A stretch of 22,492 nt of DNA, taken from SG8-41 sp029864385 (GTDB taxonomy: Bacteria; Pseudomonadota; Gammaproteobacteria; Burkholderiales; SG8-41). Position 1 is the first letter of the stretch, and the number at the start of each line of letters is the position of its first letter. This document shows positions 1 through 7,960 of the stretch, piece by piece. The notes below the pieces were generated by a model that did not search any database, was not told the DNA's origin, and was given only the letters and a program-made list of their open reading frames with translations. The translations under genes were made by a program, and so were the position numbers. The stretch is taken from NCBI GenBank assembly GCA_029864385.1, contig JAOTTL010000050.1, positions 1 through 22,492 on the forward strand, in the 5' to 3' direction.

Positions 1-1
1 G

Positions 2-265
2 GGCTTGGTGAAGCAGCAGGCCGAGCAAGAAGGGCTCGACAAGATCTTCACCGCGGCTGGCTTCGAGTGGCGCCAGCCAGGTTGCTCGATGTGCCTCGGC
101 ATGAACGACGACCAGCTTTCACGTGGGGAACGCTGTGCGTCGACCTCGAACCGCAATTTCGAGGGCCGGCAGGGCCCTGGCGGCAGGACCCACTTGGTGA
201 GCCCGGCGATGGCCGCCGCCGCAGCGATCGCAGGCCATTTCGTCGATGTGCGGGAAATGAAATGA
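2..265 (+). CDS. leuC: 3-isopropylmalate dehydratase large subunit, C-terminal part (5' end outside window)
   Basis: This is the last 87 or so codons of the large subunit of isopropylmalate isomerase, which interconverts 2- and 3-isopropylmalate in leucine synthesis together with LeuD. The visible part includes PGCSMCLGMN, the CxxC that supplies two of the three cysteine ligands of the aconitase-type [4Fe-4S] cluster, followed by the family-typical GERCASTSNRNFEGRQG and GGRTHLVSPAMAAAAA stretches. The frame is open to the left edge, so the start lies upstream. It is followed by leuD and leuB, the usual leu order. The stop codon is immediately followed by one arm of a long imperfect inverted repeat. 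Identification is secure from motif and context. Confidence 0.96.
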   Translation, partial: GLVKQQAEQEGLDKIFTAAGFEWRQPGCSMCLGMNDDQLSRGERCASTSNRNFEGRQGPGGRTHLVSPAMAAAAAIAGHFVDVREMK

Positions 266-370
266 ACCGCGGAGACACGAAGACGCAACGGTTGCGCAAA
301 GGAAGACCGGAATATCAGATTCCTGCTGTATCTACTTTGCGTTCTCTTTGCGCCTTCGCGCCTTTGCGGT
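266..370. repeat. Imperfect inverted repeat filling the leuC-leuD gap
   Basis: The left arm (about 266-302, starting ACCGCGGAGACACGAAGACG) and the right arm (about 332-370, ending CGCCTTCGCGCCTTTGCGGT) are imperfect reverse complements over roughly 35 bases, with a short AT-richer centre. The left arm abuts the leuC stop codon. It could fold as a hairpin in the leu mRNA. The shape is that of a small palindromic mobile repeat (MITE-like), but no transposase or target duplication was seen. Confidence 0.6.
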
Positions 371-390
371 GAGGGTTTATTGAGGTTGAA

Positions 391-1029
391 ATGGAAAAAT
401 TCATTAGACAGGAAGGCCTGGTCGCGCCGATGGATCGCGCCAACGTGGACACCGACGCGATCATCCCCAAGCAGTACCTGAAGTCGATCAAGCGCACCGG
501 CTACGGCCCGAATCTGTTCGACGAGTGGCGCTATCTCGACCACGGCGAGCCGGGAATGGATCATTCCAAGAGGCCGCTCAACAAGGATTTTGTCCTCAAC
601 CAGGCGCGTTACAAGGGCGCGACAGTCCTGGTCGCGCGCGAAAACTTCGGCTGTGGCTCCTCGCGCGAGCATGCGCCGTGGGCACTGTTGCAGTACGGCT
701 TTCAGGCCGTAATCGCCCCCAGTTTTGCAGACATCTTCTACAACAACAGCCTCAAGAACGGGTTGTTGCTGATCCGGCTCGATGCAAAGATCGTGGAACA
801 GTTGTTTCAGGAAGTTCAGGCGACACCAGGGTACCGGCTCGCGATTGATCTGGAGCAGCAAACGGTCAATGCGCCGGGTGGCGAGAGCTTCAAGTTCGAG
901 ATTGACCCATTCAACAAGCATTGTCTGTCGAATGGGCTCGACGAAATCGCCCTCACGCTCGAGCGCGCCGACAAGATCAAGGCTTTTGAAGCCGGGCATC
1001 GCGAGCGGCAGCCCTGGCTGTTCACGTGA
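391..1029 (+). CDS. leuD: 3-isopropylmalate dehydratase small subunit
   Basis: This is the small (swivel) subunit of isopropylmalate isomerase, which pairs with LeuC. The 212-residue length is normal for the family. The N-terminal half has the family pattern MDRANVDTDAIIPKQYLKSI, then LVARENFGCGSSREHAPWAL, the substrate-binding swivel-domain motif, and FADIFYNNSLKNGLL. The ATG is preceded by GAGGTTGAA, an acceptable ribosome site. It follows leuC by 125 bp, a gap taken up by an inverted repeat, and precedes leuB in the same direction, so the three are probably co-transcribed. Nothing is missing. Confidence 0.97.
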   Translation: MEKFIRQEGLVAPMDRANVDTDAIIPKQYLKSIKRTGYGPNLFDEWRYLDHGEPGMDHSKRPLNKDFVLNQARYKGATVLVARENFGCGSSREHAPWALLQYGFQAVIAPSFADIFYNNSLKNGLLLIRLDAKIVEQLFQEVQATPGYRLAIDLEQQTVNAPGGESFKFEIDPFNKHCLSNGLDEIALTLERADKIKAFEAGHRERQPWLFT

Positions 1030-1085
1030 AACGTAAAACGGTCGGAGGGATGGGGCCGAGCTTGCGAGCGCATTTCTCGATTTGC

Positions 1086-1120
1086 TCGTCACTCATCACT
1101 CATCACCCATCACCCATCAC
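1086..1120 (+). repeat. CATCAC-type heptamer tandem repeat upstream of leuB
   Basis: There are five consecutive 7-base units: TCGTCAC, TCATCAC twice, CCATCAC twice. The array ends six bases before the likely GTG start of leuB, where a Shine-Dalgarno sequence would normally sit. The same unit recurs upstream of trpA (9217-9244) and pabB (20951-20999), on the same strand. Confidence 0.85.
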
Positions 1121-1126
1121 GCATTT

Positions 1127-2191
1127 GTGAAAATAGCAGTCCTGGCAGGCGACGGCATCGGCCCGGAAATCATCGCGCAGGCGGTGAAGGTCCTGAAGGT
1201 GCTCGCGCGCGACGGGCTCAAGCTGGAACTGGAGGAAGCGCCGTTCGGCGGGGCCGGCTACGACGCGCATGGCGATCCGCTTCCCGAGTCGACACTCAAG
1301 CTCGCCAAGGCAGCGGATGCTGTGCTGTGCGGGGCGGTGGGTGGCCCCCAGTACGACGCGCTGCCGCGTGCGCAGCGCCCGGAGCAGGGGATCCTGCGCA
1401 TACGCAAGGAGCTCGGGCTCTTTGCCAATTTGCGGCCGGCGGTGCTGTTTCCGGAGTTGGTGGGCGCTTCGACGCTCAAGCCGGAAGTCGTATCTGGTCT
1501 CGACGTCATGATCATTCGCGAGCTGACCGGAGATATCTACTTCGGCGAGCCGCGCGGGCGGCGTAACAATGCCCGCAACGAGCGCGAAGGCTATGACACC
1601 ATGCTCTACAGCGAGCCCGAAATCCGGCGAATCGCGGAAGTCGGTTTTTCCACCGCGATGAAGCGCGGCAAAAAGCTCTGCTCGGTGGACAAGGAGAATG
1701 TGCTCGAGACCAGCCGCTTCTGGCGCGAAATCGTCAACGACGTGGCGAAAAATTATCCGCAGGTCGCGCTATCGCACATGTACGTGGACAACGCGGCGAT
1801 GCAACTCGTGCGCGCGCCCAAGCAGTTCGACGTGATCGTGACTGGGAACATGTTCGGCGACATCCTGTCGGATGAGGCATCAATGCTCACCGGCTCGATT
1901 GGCATGTTGCCCTCGGCTTCGCTCGATGCGGGTGGTAAGGGGTTGTATGAGCCCAGCCATGGTTCGGCACCCGACATCGCCGGCAAAAACATCGCCAATC
2001 CGCTCGCGACCATCTTCTCGTCGGCCATGATGCTGCGCTACACGTTCAATAAGGACGAATGGGCGTACCGCATCGAAGCGGCGGTCAAATCCGTGCTGGC
2101 GGAGGGTTACCGCACGGCCGATATTCACGAGGCGGGAACCCGGAAGGTCGGCACCGGCGAGATGGGCGACGCGGTCGTTGCTGCACTGTGA
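1127..2191 (+). CDS. leuB: 3-isopropylmalate dehydrogenase
   Basis: LeuB oxidises and decarboxylates 3-isopropylmalate with NAD in the third step of the leucine branch. Motifs seen include the N-terminal KIAVLAGDGIGPEI, SVDKENVLETSRFWRE, MYVDNAAMQLV and GNMFGDILSDEASMLTGS (metal and substrate carboxylates), and YEPSHGSAPDIAGKNIANP (NAD site). The GTG at 1127 is chosen because it yields the standard N-terminus and about 354 residues. A longer in-frame reading from 1082 would translate the heptamer repeat (HHSSPITHH) and is not family-like. No clear ribosome site precedes the GTG. The stop codon lies inside an 18-bp tandem repeat. Confidence 0.95.
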   Translation: MKIAVLAGDGIGPEIIAQAVKVLKVLARDGLKLELEEAPFGGAGYDAHGDPLPESTLKLAKAADAVLCGAVGGPQYDALPRAQRPEQGILRIRKELGLFANLRPAVLFPELVGASTLKPEVVSGLDVMIIRELTGDIYFGEPRGRRNNARNEREGYDTMLYSEPEIRRIAEVGFSTAMKRGKKLCSVDKENVLETSRFWREIVNDVAKNYPQVALSHMYVDNAAMQLVRAPKQFDVIVTGNMFGDILSDEASMLTGSIGMLPSASLDAGGKGLYEPSHGSAPDIAGKNIANPLATIFSSAMMLRYTFNKDEWAYRIEAAVKSVLAEGYRTADIHEAGTRKVGTGEMGDAVVAAL

Positions 2192-2224
2192 ACGCGCAGC
2201 ACTGTTTGAACGCGCAGCACTGTT
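2184..2224 (+). repeat. 18-bp tandem duplication overlapping the leuB stop
   Basis: The unit GCACTGTTTGAACGCGCA is present about two and a half times: a first copy (lacking one or two T) spans the last leuB codons and the TGA, a second is complete, and a partial third runs into a T-rich stretch. It is directly visible as two successive GAACGCGCAGCACTGTT strings from 2190 and 2208. It could have arisen by slippage. Confidence 0.75.
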
Positions 2225-2301
2225 GTTTTTTTGCCCCAACCTCTGCCCACGCCAGTTAACCCCTTGATAGAATAGAACCTCTTGGTATTTAGGCTAATGC
2301 A

Positions 2302-3471
2302 ATGGCAACGGTAGGTTTGATCGGCTGGCGCGGCATGGTGGGCTCGGTGTTGATCGAGCGCATGCGCGCGGAGCGTGACTTCGACCTGATCGAGCCTGTG
2401 TTCTTCTCCACCTCGCAGATAGGCGGCAGCGCGCCGCGAATCGGCAAGAACGCGCCGCCCGTCAAGGACGCGCGCAATCTCGACGAGCTTGCCGCAGCGG
2501 ACATCCTGATTTCCTGCCAGGGAGGCGACTATACCAGCGAGATCCATCCTAAGCTGCGCGCGGCAGGATGGAATGGCTACTGGATCGACGCGGCATCCAC
2601 GCTGCGCATGGAGCAGGACGCGATTATCATCCTCGACCCCGTGAATCGGGCGGTCATCGACGAGGCGCTTGCGCGGGGCATCCGCAACTATGTTGGTGGC
2701 AACTGCACGGTGAGCCTGATGCTGATGGCAATCGCCGGCCTGGTGCAGGCGGGTCTCGTGGAGTGGGTCACCGCGATGACCTATCAGGCGGCGTCGGGAG
2801 CCGGTGCGCAGCACATGCGGGAGCTGGTGCAACAGATGGGTAATCTGTACGGCACGGCGCGTCACCTGGCCGATGATCCAGGCGCGGCGATATTGGAGAT
2901 CGACAAGGCCGTCACGGCGGCGATTCGGGGCAGCAGCATTCCTGTCGCCCAGTTCGGGTACCCACTCGCCGGCAGCCTGCTGCCGTGGATCGACAAGGAC
3001 CTTGGCAATGGGCAGAGCCGCGAGGAATGGAAGGCGATGGCCGAGGCCAATAAGATAATGGGACGCTCGGCCAACCCGATACCAATAGATGGCATCTGCG
3101 TGAGGGTGGGTGCGATGCGCTGTCACAGTCAGGCGCTCACGATCAAACTCACACGGGACGTCGACCTGGATGAAGTCGAGGGGTTGCTTGCGTCGGCGCA
3201 TGCTTGGGTCAAAGTCATTTCGAATCGCCGTGAACCGACGCTTGCGGAGCTCACGCCAGCCGCCGTCACGGGAACGCTCTCGGTCCCGATTGGCCGATTG
3301 CGCAAGCTGCCGATGGGCGCACACTATCTCGCGGCATTTACCGTCGGCGATCAGTTGCTGTGGGGCGCAGCGGAGCCCCTCCGTCGCATGCTGAGGATCC
3401 TGCTCGAAGCGGATTCGAGCGCATCTCTCGCGGGGAAAGTTGCGACAACAAGCGCCTCGGTTCGCGCGTGA
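2302..3471 (+). CDS. asd: Aspartate-semialdehyde dehydrogenase
   Basis: Asd reduces aspartyl phosphate to aspartate semialdehyde with NADPH, the branch point to lysine/diaminopimelate, threonine and methionine. The N-terminus VGLIGWRGMVGSVLIERM is the NADP-binding Rossmann turn of the gamma/beta-proteobacterial type. The catalytic cysteine is in GGNCTVSLML (Cys135) and the catalytic base in GAMRCHSQAL (His275). At 389 residues it is slightly longer than usual, owing to a Ser/Ala-rich tail of about 18 residues after LRILLEAD. It sits between leuB and fimV, its common place in Betaproteobacteria. It has an AT-richer upstream gap of about 110 bp and may have its own promoter, though none was convincing. 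Confidence 0.96.
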   Translation: MATVGLIGWRGMVGSVLIERMRAERDFDLIEPVFFSTSQIGGSAPRIGKNAPPVKDARNLDELAAADILISCQGGDYTSEIHPKLRAAGWNGYWIDAASTLRMEQDAIIILDPVNRAVIDEALARGIRNYVGGNCTVSLMLMAIAGLVQAGLVEWVTAMTYQAASGAGAQHMRELVQQMGNLYGTARHLADDPGAAILEIDKAVTAAIRGSSIPVAQFGYPLAGSLLPWIDKDLGNGQSREEWKAMAEANKIMGRSANPIPIDGICVRVGAMRCHSQALTIKLTRDVDLDEVEGLLASAHAWVKVISNRREPTLAELTPAAVTGTLSVPIGRLRKLPMGAHYLAAFTVGDQLLWGAAEPLRRMLRILLEADSSASLAGKVATTSASVRA

Positions 3472-3490
3472 ACCGGCCAATGCCTTGCTT

Positions 3491-3518
3491 TGACGCCGTG
3501 GGCCGTATTTCGGCGTCA
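3491..3518 (+). terminator. Possible terminator hairpin after asd
   Basis: An 8-bp perfect stem, TGACGCCG with CGGCGTCA, encloses a 12-base loop about 20 bp after the asd stop. There is no T-tract, so intrinsic termination is only possible and it may be just a stabilising 3' hairpin. Confidence 0.35.
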
Positions 3519-3670
3519 TAAAGACACAGCGCGGAATCCGTCACACTAGCGCACCGAGATTTGTTAAAAAATAGTTCGATTAGGCATATCATTTAACGGG
3601 AACATGAGCTTGCATCGCTAACTGATTGATGTTAGTCTTTTTATTCCTCGCGAAAAGGAGGGGATCCGCT

Positions 3671-6202
3671 GTGCGAGAACTCATCGTGAAGGCATGGCTT
3701 GCGGTGCTGCTCGTGGCGCTGGCGCCCGGGCTTGCAAGTGCAGCCGGTTTGGGACGGATCACGGTGCTATCGGCTCTGGGCCATCCGCTTAGCGCAGAGA
3801 TTGAGCTGGTCTCGGTCAGCAAGGCCGAGATGGGTTCCCTTAGCGCCCGGATTGCTGCGCCCGAAGACTATCGCCGAGCCAACCTGCAGTACAACGTAGC
3901 GCTACCCGGAGCGCGGGTCACTATCGAGAAACGTGCCAATGGGCGGCCGTATCTGAAGGTCACAACGTCGCGTGCGGTGACGGAGCCGTTCATCGACCTG
4001 ATGATCGAGCTGACGTGGTCAGCGGGGCGCATCTTGCGTGAATACACGGCACTGCTCGACCCGCCTGGTGTCGGGTCGGTGCCGCTGGGTCAAGCGGCTC
4101 CCACCGTCTCTGCAGCTCCCGAGATGCGGCCGGCGCCCATGGCGCCGGAAGCACCTGCGGCGTCAGCGTCGCCAGCGGTGCAAGCGGCGCCGGAACCGCC
4201 GGTCAGCGCACCCTTGAGTGAGCCGATTGCTCCAGCGCCGGCGGCGGGAGCGAAGGAATACGGACCCATCGAACGGGGAGAGACGCTGGGCAAGATTGCG
4301 CGAAGCGTGATGCCGCAGGGCGTGTCGCTGGAACAAATGCTGGTGGCACTGTACCGCACGAACGAAGACGCCTTCATTCGCAAGAATCTAAACCTGGTGC
4401 GGGCGGGGAAGATTCTCCGTGTTCCCGACCGGGAGGAAGTGGAGTCGATTTCCAAAGGCGAGGCGGTCAAGGTGTACCGCACTCACGTGACGGACTGGAG
4501 AGCCTATCGCCAGCGCCTCGCCGATGCAGCTGGCACGACGTCGGCGAGTAGCCCAAGTGCTGCGCGCGGCAAGATCGTGGCCAAGGTCGAGGAGAATGCC
4601 GACGGTGGACCAAAAGAGGTCGTAAAGATTTCCAAGGGTGAGCCCCCCGCGGCTGGCGCGGGCGAGGCCAAACCGCAAAGCACTGTGGACCGCGTCCGCG
4701 CGCTCGAGGAAGAAGTCGTGGCGCGTGAAAAGGCGCTGGCGGAAGCCAACGAGCGCATTGTGCAGCTCGAGAAGACTATCAAGGACATGCAGGAGCTGAT
4801 CGCGCTGCAGAGCCCGGGAATGGCGGCTGCGCAGCAGCAGGCTCAGCAGACCCAGCAGGCCGCACCCGCCATGCCGGAACCTGTGCGGCCGGACATGAGT
4901 GCGTCGGTAAAGCCCGAGGTGGCGCAACCGGCACCGGAGAAGCCGCCGGTTGTCGCCAAGCCCGAGCCCCCGCAACGGAAACCAGAGCCCAAGGTCGTCA
5001 CGCCATCGCCTGCGCAGCCCGAGTTGATGGACCGGGTCATGGAGGTGTTGGGTGACCCAATGAATCTGGCGGCGGGCAGTGGTGTTCTCGTGCTAGGCGG
5101 CCTCGCATTATGGATGGCGCGCCGGAGACGCTCACCTGAGGGGGTGGACGCCGGTCTGTTCCAGGAAGCACCGACTCTGGGTTCGGCGGCTGACGCTACG
5201 GCGGAGGCAGTCGCCTCGACTGACGACGTGCCTTCCGCCGTGACGCCCACCACGACGGCAACGGCTGGGACGCCCGACGAGGTCGATCCCCTTGCCGAGG
5301 CAGAAGTCTACATCGCGTACGGTCGCGACGGGCAGGCAGAAGAGATCCTCAAGGAAGCGCTGGCGCGGGCGCCGAACCGCGCGGACGTGAAGATGAAGCT
5401 GCTCGAGATCTACACGGCGCGAAAAGACAAGAGCGCGTTTGCCCGGCTCGCGAGTGACGTGCAAAAGCAGGTCGGAAGCTCGGGAGGTGAGTGGGTCAAG
5501 GTCGCCGCGATGGGTTACGCAATCGATCCGGGCAACACGCTCTATGAGGCGGGCAAAGGCGCCGAGGCACCGGCGCCGACAGGCCCGAGAACGGGGCAGA
5601 ATCTCGATTTCGACCTGGGGATCGGCGGCGGAGCCAGCGTGACCTCAACCGACATCGAGCTTGACAGCGAAGCGGCCGCTGCCGTGCAGGCAGCGACCCA
5701 GACCGTGGTCGATACCGGTATGGCGACTGATGTGACGCGCGCGCAGCGCGCGGCAGGCGTTCCGATGATGCCGGATTTCAAGCTCGACGTGCCGCCAGCA
5801 GGGGAGGAACCTGCGGAAGCCGACCTGAAGCTCGAAGCAGGCAAGTCGGCTCGGGATGTGGGAACGATGGATTTCCAGATCGAACTTCCCCCAGCGGGGA
5901 CCGCTATCCACGAACTACCGACCGTGAAAGAAGCAACGAGCCCGGGGGGCGTGGATTTCAAGCTCGAAGTGCCGGAAGGTGGACTCGATTTCGGCGACAG
6001 GACGACGCCCACGACGGTGCAGGATATACCTACGACCAAGAACGGCCACTGGTACGATATCCAGACGAAGTTCGATCTGGCCAAGGCATACCAGGAAATG
6101 GGCGACAAATCGGGCGCCAAGGAGATCCTGCAGGAAGTGATCAATGAGGGTGACGCCGACCAGAAGTCGCAGGCGAAGGCACTGCTCGACATTCTGGGCT
6201 AA
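3671..6202 (+). CDS. fimV: FimV-type polar peptidoglycan-binding scaffold protein
   Basis: FimV-family proteins are large inner-membrane scaffolds that organise the cell pole and type IV pilus function. The GTG at 3671 is chosen because GGAGGGG lies 7 bases before it and the product starts with a clean signal peptide (VKAWLAVLLVALAPGLASA). Domains by residue: conserved FimV N-terminal domain 25-130; Pro/Ala linker; LysM peptidoglycan-binding domain about 197-252 (RGETLGKIARSVMPQGVSLEQ); coiled coil about 338-385; Gln/Pro linker; one transmembrane helix about 464-483 (LAAGSGVLVLGGLALWMA); TPR-like region around 525-590; acidic region with repeated DFxLxVPP-type motifs; and the FimV C-terminal motif (YDIQTKFDLAKAYQEMGD) at the end. 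The length of 843 residues suits the family. It probably forms its own transcription unit, with an AT-rich leader and a strong terminator after it. Confidence 0.94.
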   Translation: MRELIVKAWLAVLLVALAPGLASAAGLGRITVLSALGHPLSAEIELVSVSKAEMGSLSARIAAPEDYRRANLQYNVALPGARVTIEKRANGRPYLKVTTSRAVTEPFIDLMIELTWSAGRILREYTALLDPPGVGSVPLGQAAPTVSAAPEMRPAPMAPEAPAASASPAVQAAPEPPVSAPLSEPIAPAPAAGAKEYGPIERGETLGKIARSVMPQGVSLEQMLVALYRTNEDAFIRKNLNLVRAGKILRVPDREEVESISKGEAVKVYRTHVTDWRAYRQRLADAAGTTSASSPSAARGKIVAKVEENADGGPKEVVKISKGEPPAAGAGEAKPQSTVDRVRALEEEVVAREKALAEANERIVQLEKTIKDMQELIALQSPGMAAAQQQAQQTQQAAPAMPEPVRPDMSASVKPEVAQPAPEKPPVVAKPEPPQRKPEPKVVTPSPAQPELMDRVMEVLGDPMNLAAGSGVLVLGGLALWMARRRRSPEGVDAGLFQEAPTLGSAADATAEAVASTDDVPSAVTPTTTATAGTPDEVDPLAEAEVYIAYGRDGQAEEILKEALARAPNRADVKMKLLEIYTARKDKSAFARLASDVQKQVGSSGGEWVKVAAMGYAIDPGNTLYEAGKGAEAPAPTGPRTGQNLDFDLGIGGGASVTSTDIELDSEAAAAVQAATQTVVDTGMATDVTRAQRAAGVPMMPDFKLDVPPAGEEPAEADLKLEAGKSARDVGTMDFQIELPPAGTAIHELPTVKEATSPGGVDFKLEVPEGGLDFGDRTTPTTVQDIPTTKNGHWYDIQTKFDLAKAYQEMGDKSGAKEILQEVINEGDADQKSQAKALLDILG

Positions 6203-6222
6203 GCGGGCAGCAGGTCAGATCG

Positions 6223-6260
6223 AACCGCGGCAGCTCCACGCTGCCGCGGTTTTTGTTTTT
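6223..6260 (+). terminator. Rho-independent terminator after fimV
   Basis: An 11-bp perfect stem, AACCGCGGCAG pairing with CTGCCGCGGTT, has a short loop and is followed directly by a T-rich tail to 6260. It lies 20 bp after the fimV stop and is a textbook intrinsic terminator. Confidence 0.9.
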
Positions 6261-6262
6261 CT

Positions 6263-6296
6263 AGGAGTTTGTCGGACTTGGGACCGACAAACTCCT
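6263..6296 (+). repeat. REP-like palindrome, copy 1 (before truA)
   Basis: The perfect 13-bp arms AGGAGTTTGTCGG and CCGACAAACTCCT surround an 8-base centre. It shares the core TGTCGGACTT with three other hairpins in the window (6432-6467, 16391-16416, 16424-16457). It lies just past the fimV terminator. Confidence 0.75.
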
Positions 6297-6431
6297 TAAG
6301 CAAAATCGCCTGCACCAAGACGGAAGGAACGGACAGTGAAGACCTCGTTTCGGGCCTACACCTGTGCCCAATGGAGGCCGAAACCGGTCGTTGTCCTCGG
6401 ATTCATTCGAAATCCGCAGGCGGTTTTGCCT

Positions 6432-6467
6432 CAGGAATTTGCCGGACTTCGGTCCGGCAAGTTCCTG
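6432..6467 (+). repeat. REP-like palindrome, copy 2, touching the truA ribosome site
   Basis: CAGGAATTTGCCGGAC and GTCCGGCAAGTTCCTG pair over 16 positions with a single mismatch around a TTCG loop closed by C-G, an exceptionally stable RNA tetraloop. The right arm ends at the GGGAG that serves truA. The core TGCCGGACTT matches the other copies with one T-to-C change compensated in the opposite arm. Confidence 0.8.
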
Positions 6468-6478
6468 GGAGATCTACC

Positions 6479-7273
6479 GTGAGAATGGCCCTCGGTGTGG
6501 AGTACGACGGTAGCCGATTCTGCGGCTGGCAGACCCAGCCAGAGGGCTGCGCGGTGCAGGACGCGTTCGAGCGCGCATTGTGCGAGATTGGCGACACGCG
6601 GGTTGCGACCATTTGCGCCGGGCGAACGGACGCAGGCGTGCACGCACTCGCCCAGGTTGTTCACTTCGACACCGACGTGCGACGCCCGGCGTCGGCGTGG
6701 GTGCGAGGCGTGAATGCGCTCCTGCCGCCACCCTGCGCGGTCACCTGGGCACACGAAGTGGCCGAGGATTTTCATGCGCGATACTCCGCGGTGAGCCGGT
6801 CCTATCGCTATATTCTTCTTAACGATCCTGTTCGGCCTGCCGCGGCTCACGCGCGTGTCGGGTGGTTCCATCTGCCTCTCGACCTGGAAAAGATGCGTAA
6901 TGCAGCCCGACTGCTCATCGGCGAGCACGATTTCAGCGCCTTTCGTAGCGCAGAGTGCCAGGCGCGCTCACCGGTGCGCACGGTGAAGCGCTTCGATCTC
7001 GTCCGCAGCGGTACTTACGTTGTGTTCGACGTGCAAGCCAACGCATTCCTGCATCACATGGTGCGGAACATCGTGGGCTGCCTGGTCTACGTGGGCAAAG
7101 GCAAGTTTCCTCCAGAGTGGCTTGGAGAGTTGTTAGCGGGGCGCGAGCGGACGCGAGCGGCGCCGACGTTTGCGGCCGCCGGGCTGTACCTGGCCCAGGT
7201 CGAATATGGGCCTCACTGGGGTCTGCCGGTGGCGCCGCGCGCAAATTTCATGGAACTGTGTGACAAAGGATAG
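6479..7273 (+). CDS. truA: tRNA pseudouridine(38-40) synthase
   Basis: TruA converts uridines 38, 39 and 40 of the tRNA anticodon arm to pseudouridine. The core LGVEYDGSRFCGWQTQPEG opens the protein, and the catalytic aspartate is in CAGRTDAGVHALAQV (Asp51 from the GTG). HHMVRNIVGCLVYVGKG in the C-terminal half is the typical second-half signature. The open frame reaches back to 6269, but the upstream 70 codons read through two palindromes and are not family-like. GTG 6479, with GGGAG 7 bases upstream, gives about 264 residues; ATG 6485 is an alternative. It leads the truA-trpF-trpB-trpA cluster, and a hairpin lies against its ribosome site. Confidence 0.94.
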   Translation: MRMALGVEYDGSRFCGWQTQPEGCAVQDAFERALCEIGDTRVATICAGRTDAGVHALAQVVHFDTDVRRPASAWVRGVNALLPPPCAVTWAHEVAEDFHARYSAVSRSYRYILLNDPVRPAAAHARVGWFHLPLDLEKMRNAARLLIGEHDFSAFRSAECQARSPVRTVKRFDLVRSGTYVVFDVQANAFLHHMVRNIVGCLVYVGKGKFPPEWLGELLAGRERTRAAPTFAAAGLYLAQVEYGPHWGLPVAPRANFMELCDKG

Positions 7274-7336
7274 GAAGCAGAAAGTGGTAGCACGCAGCAC
7301 CCAAGCGTAGCATTTCCGCTTTACGATTCACTCGCC

Positions 7337-7960
7337 ATGGCCACTGCAGTCAAGATATGCGGCATCACCCGGCTCGAGGATGCGCTCGCGGCGGCGCGTG
7401 CGGGTGCGCACGCCGTCGGTTTCGTCTTCTACGCGGCCAGTCCCCGCTGCGTGACGCCTGCAAAAGCCGCCGAGATCATGCGAGCATTGCCGCCGTTCGT
7501 CACCACCGTCGGATTGTTTGTAAATGCAACTGTGGAGGAGGTACGGGCTGCGCTCGTTGAGGCGCCCGTCGAGTTGCTCCAGTTCCACGGCGATGAGACG
7601 CCCGAGTTCTGTCGGCAATTCGGGCGGCCGTATGTCAAGGCGGTACGGATGGGGCCGGGGGTGGATTTGCTACAATACGTCCGGGCCTATCATGATGCGA
7701 AGGCGCTTCTTCTCGATACCTTTGTCGAGGGGCTGCAAGGCGGCAGCGGCGTCACCTTCGACTGGAGCCTCATCCCGCGCGACCTGGCGCTGCCAGTCAT
7801 TCTCTCTGGTGGCCTGACCGCCGAGAATGTAACGGATGCCGTGCGCCGCGTGCGTCCGCTTGCGGTCGATGTATCGAGTGGCGTCGAGTCTGCCAAGGGC
7901 ATCAAGGATGCTTCGAAAATGGCTGTTTTCATGAAGGGGGTGCGCAATGCAGATGCATGA
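7337..7960 (+). CDS. trpF: Phosphoribosylanthranilate isomerase
   Basis: TrpF isomerises N-(5-phosphoribosyl)anthranilate to the ribulose form in tryptophan synthesis. It is a 207-residue TIM barrel with catalytic Cys8 in KICGITRLEDA and Asp127 in LLLDTF; phosphate-binding loops are visible as ILSGGLTAENV and VDVSSGVES. It starts 63 bp after truA and overlaps trpB by 14 bases, so it is almost certainly translated together with trpB. The length and every key motif are normal. Confidence 0.97.
   Translation: MATAVKICGITRLEDALAAARAGAHAVGFVFYAASPRCVTPAKAAEIMRALPPFVTTVGLFVNATVEEVRAALVEAPVELLQFHGDETPEFCRQFGRPYVKAVRMGPGVDLLQYVRAYHDAKALLLDTFVEGLQGGSGVTFDWSLIPRDLALPVILSGGLTAENVTDAVRRVRPLAVDVSSGVESAKGIKDASKMAVFMKGVRNADA

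Noticed and set aside
1082..1126. Upstream ATG/CTG-type extension of leuB
   Set aside because: The extra 15 codons translate the heptamer repeat, whereas GTG 1127 gives the standard LeuB N-terminus.
2125..3519. Long 464-codon open frame antisense to asd
   Set aside because: The + strand product is an unmistakable Asd with catalytic residues; the antisense frame has a low-complexity, Arg/His-rich translation typical of GC-rich shadow frames.
3616..3645. Short CTAAC/GTTAG hairpin with T-run in the fimV leader, which resembles attC cores
   Set aside because: The stem is only 5 bp with no L boxes or cassette context; it is probably chance, or at most a minor leader structure.
6269..6478. 70-codon N-terminal extension of truA
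   Set aside because: It reads through two palindromes and is unlike TruA; GTG 6479 has a ribosome site and yields the normal length.
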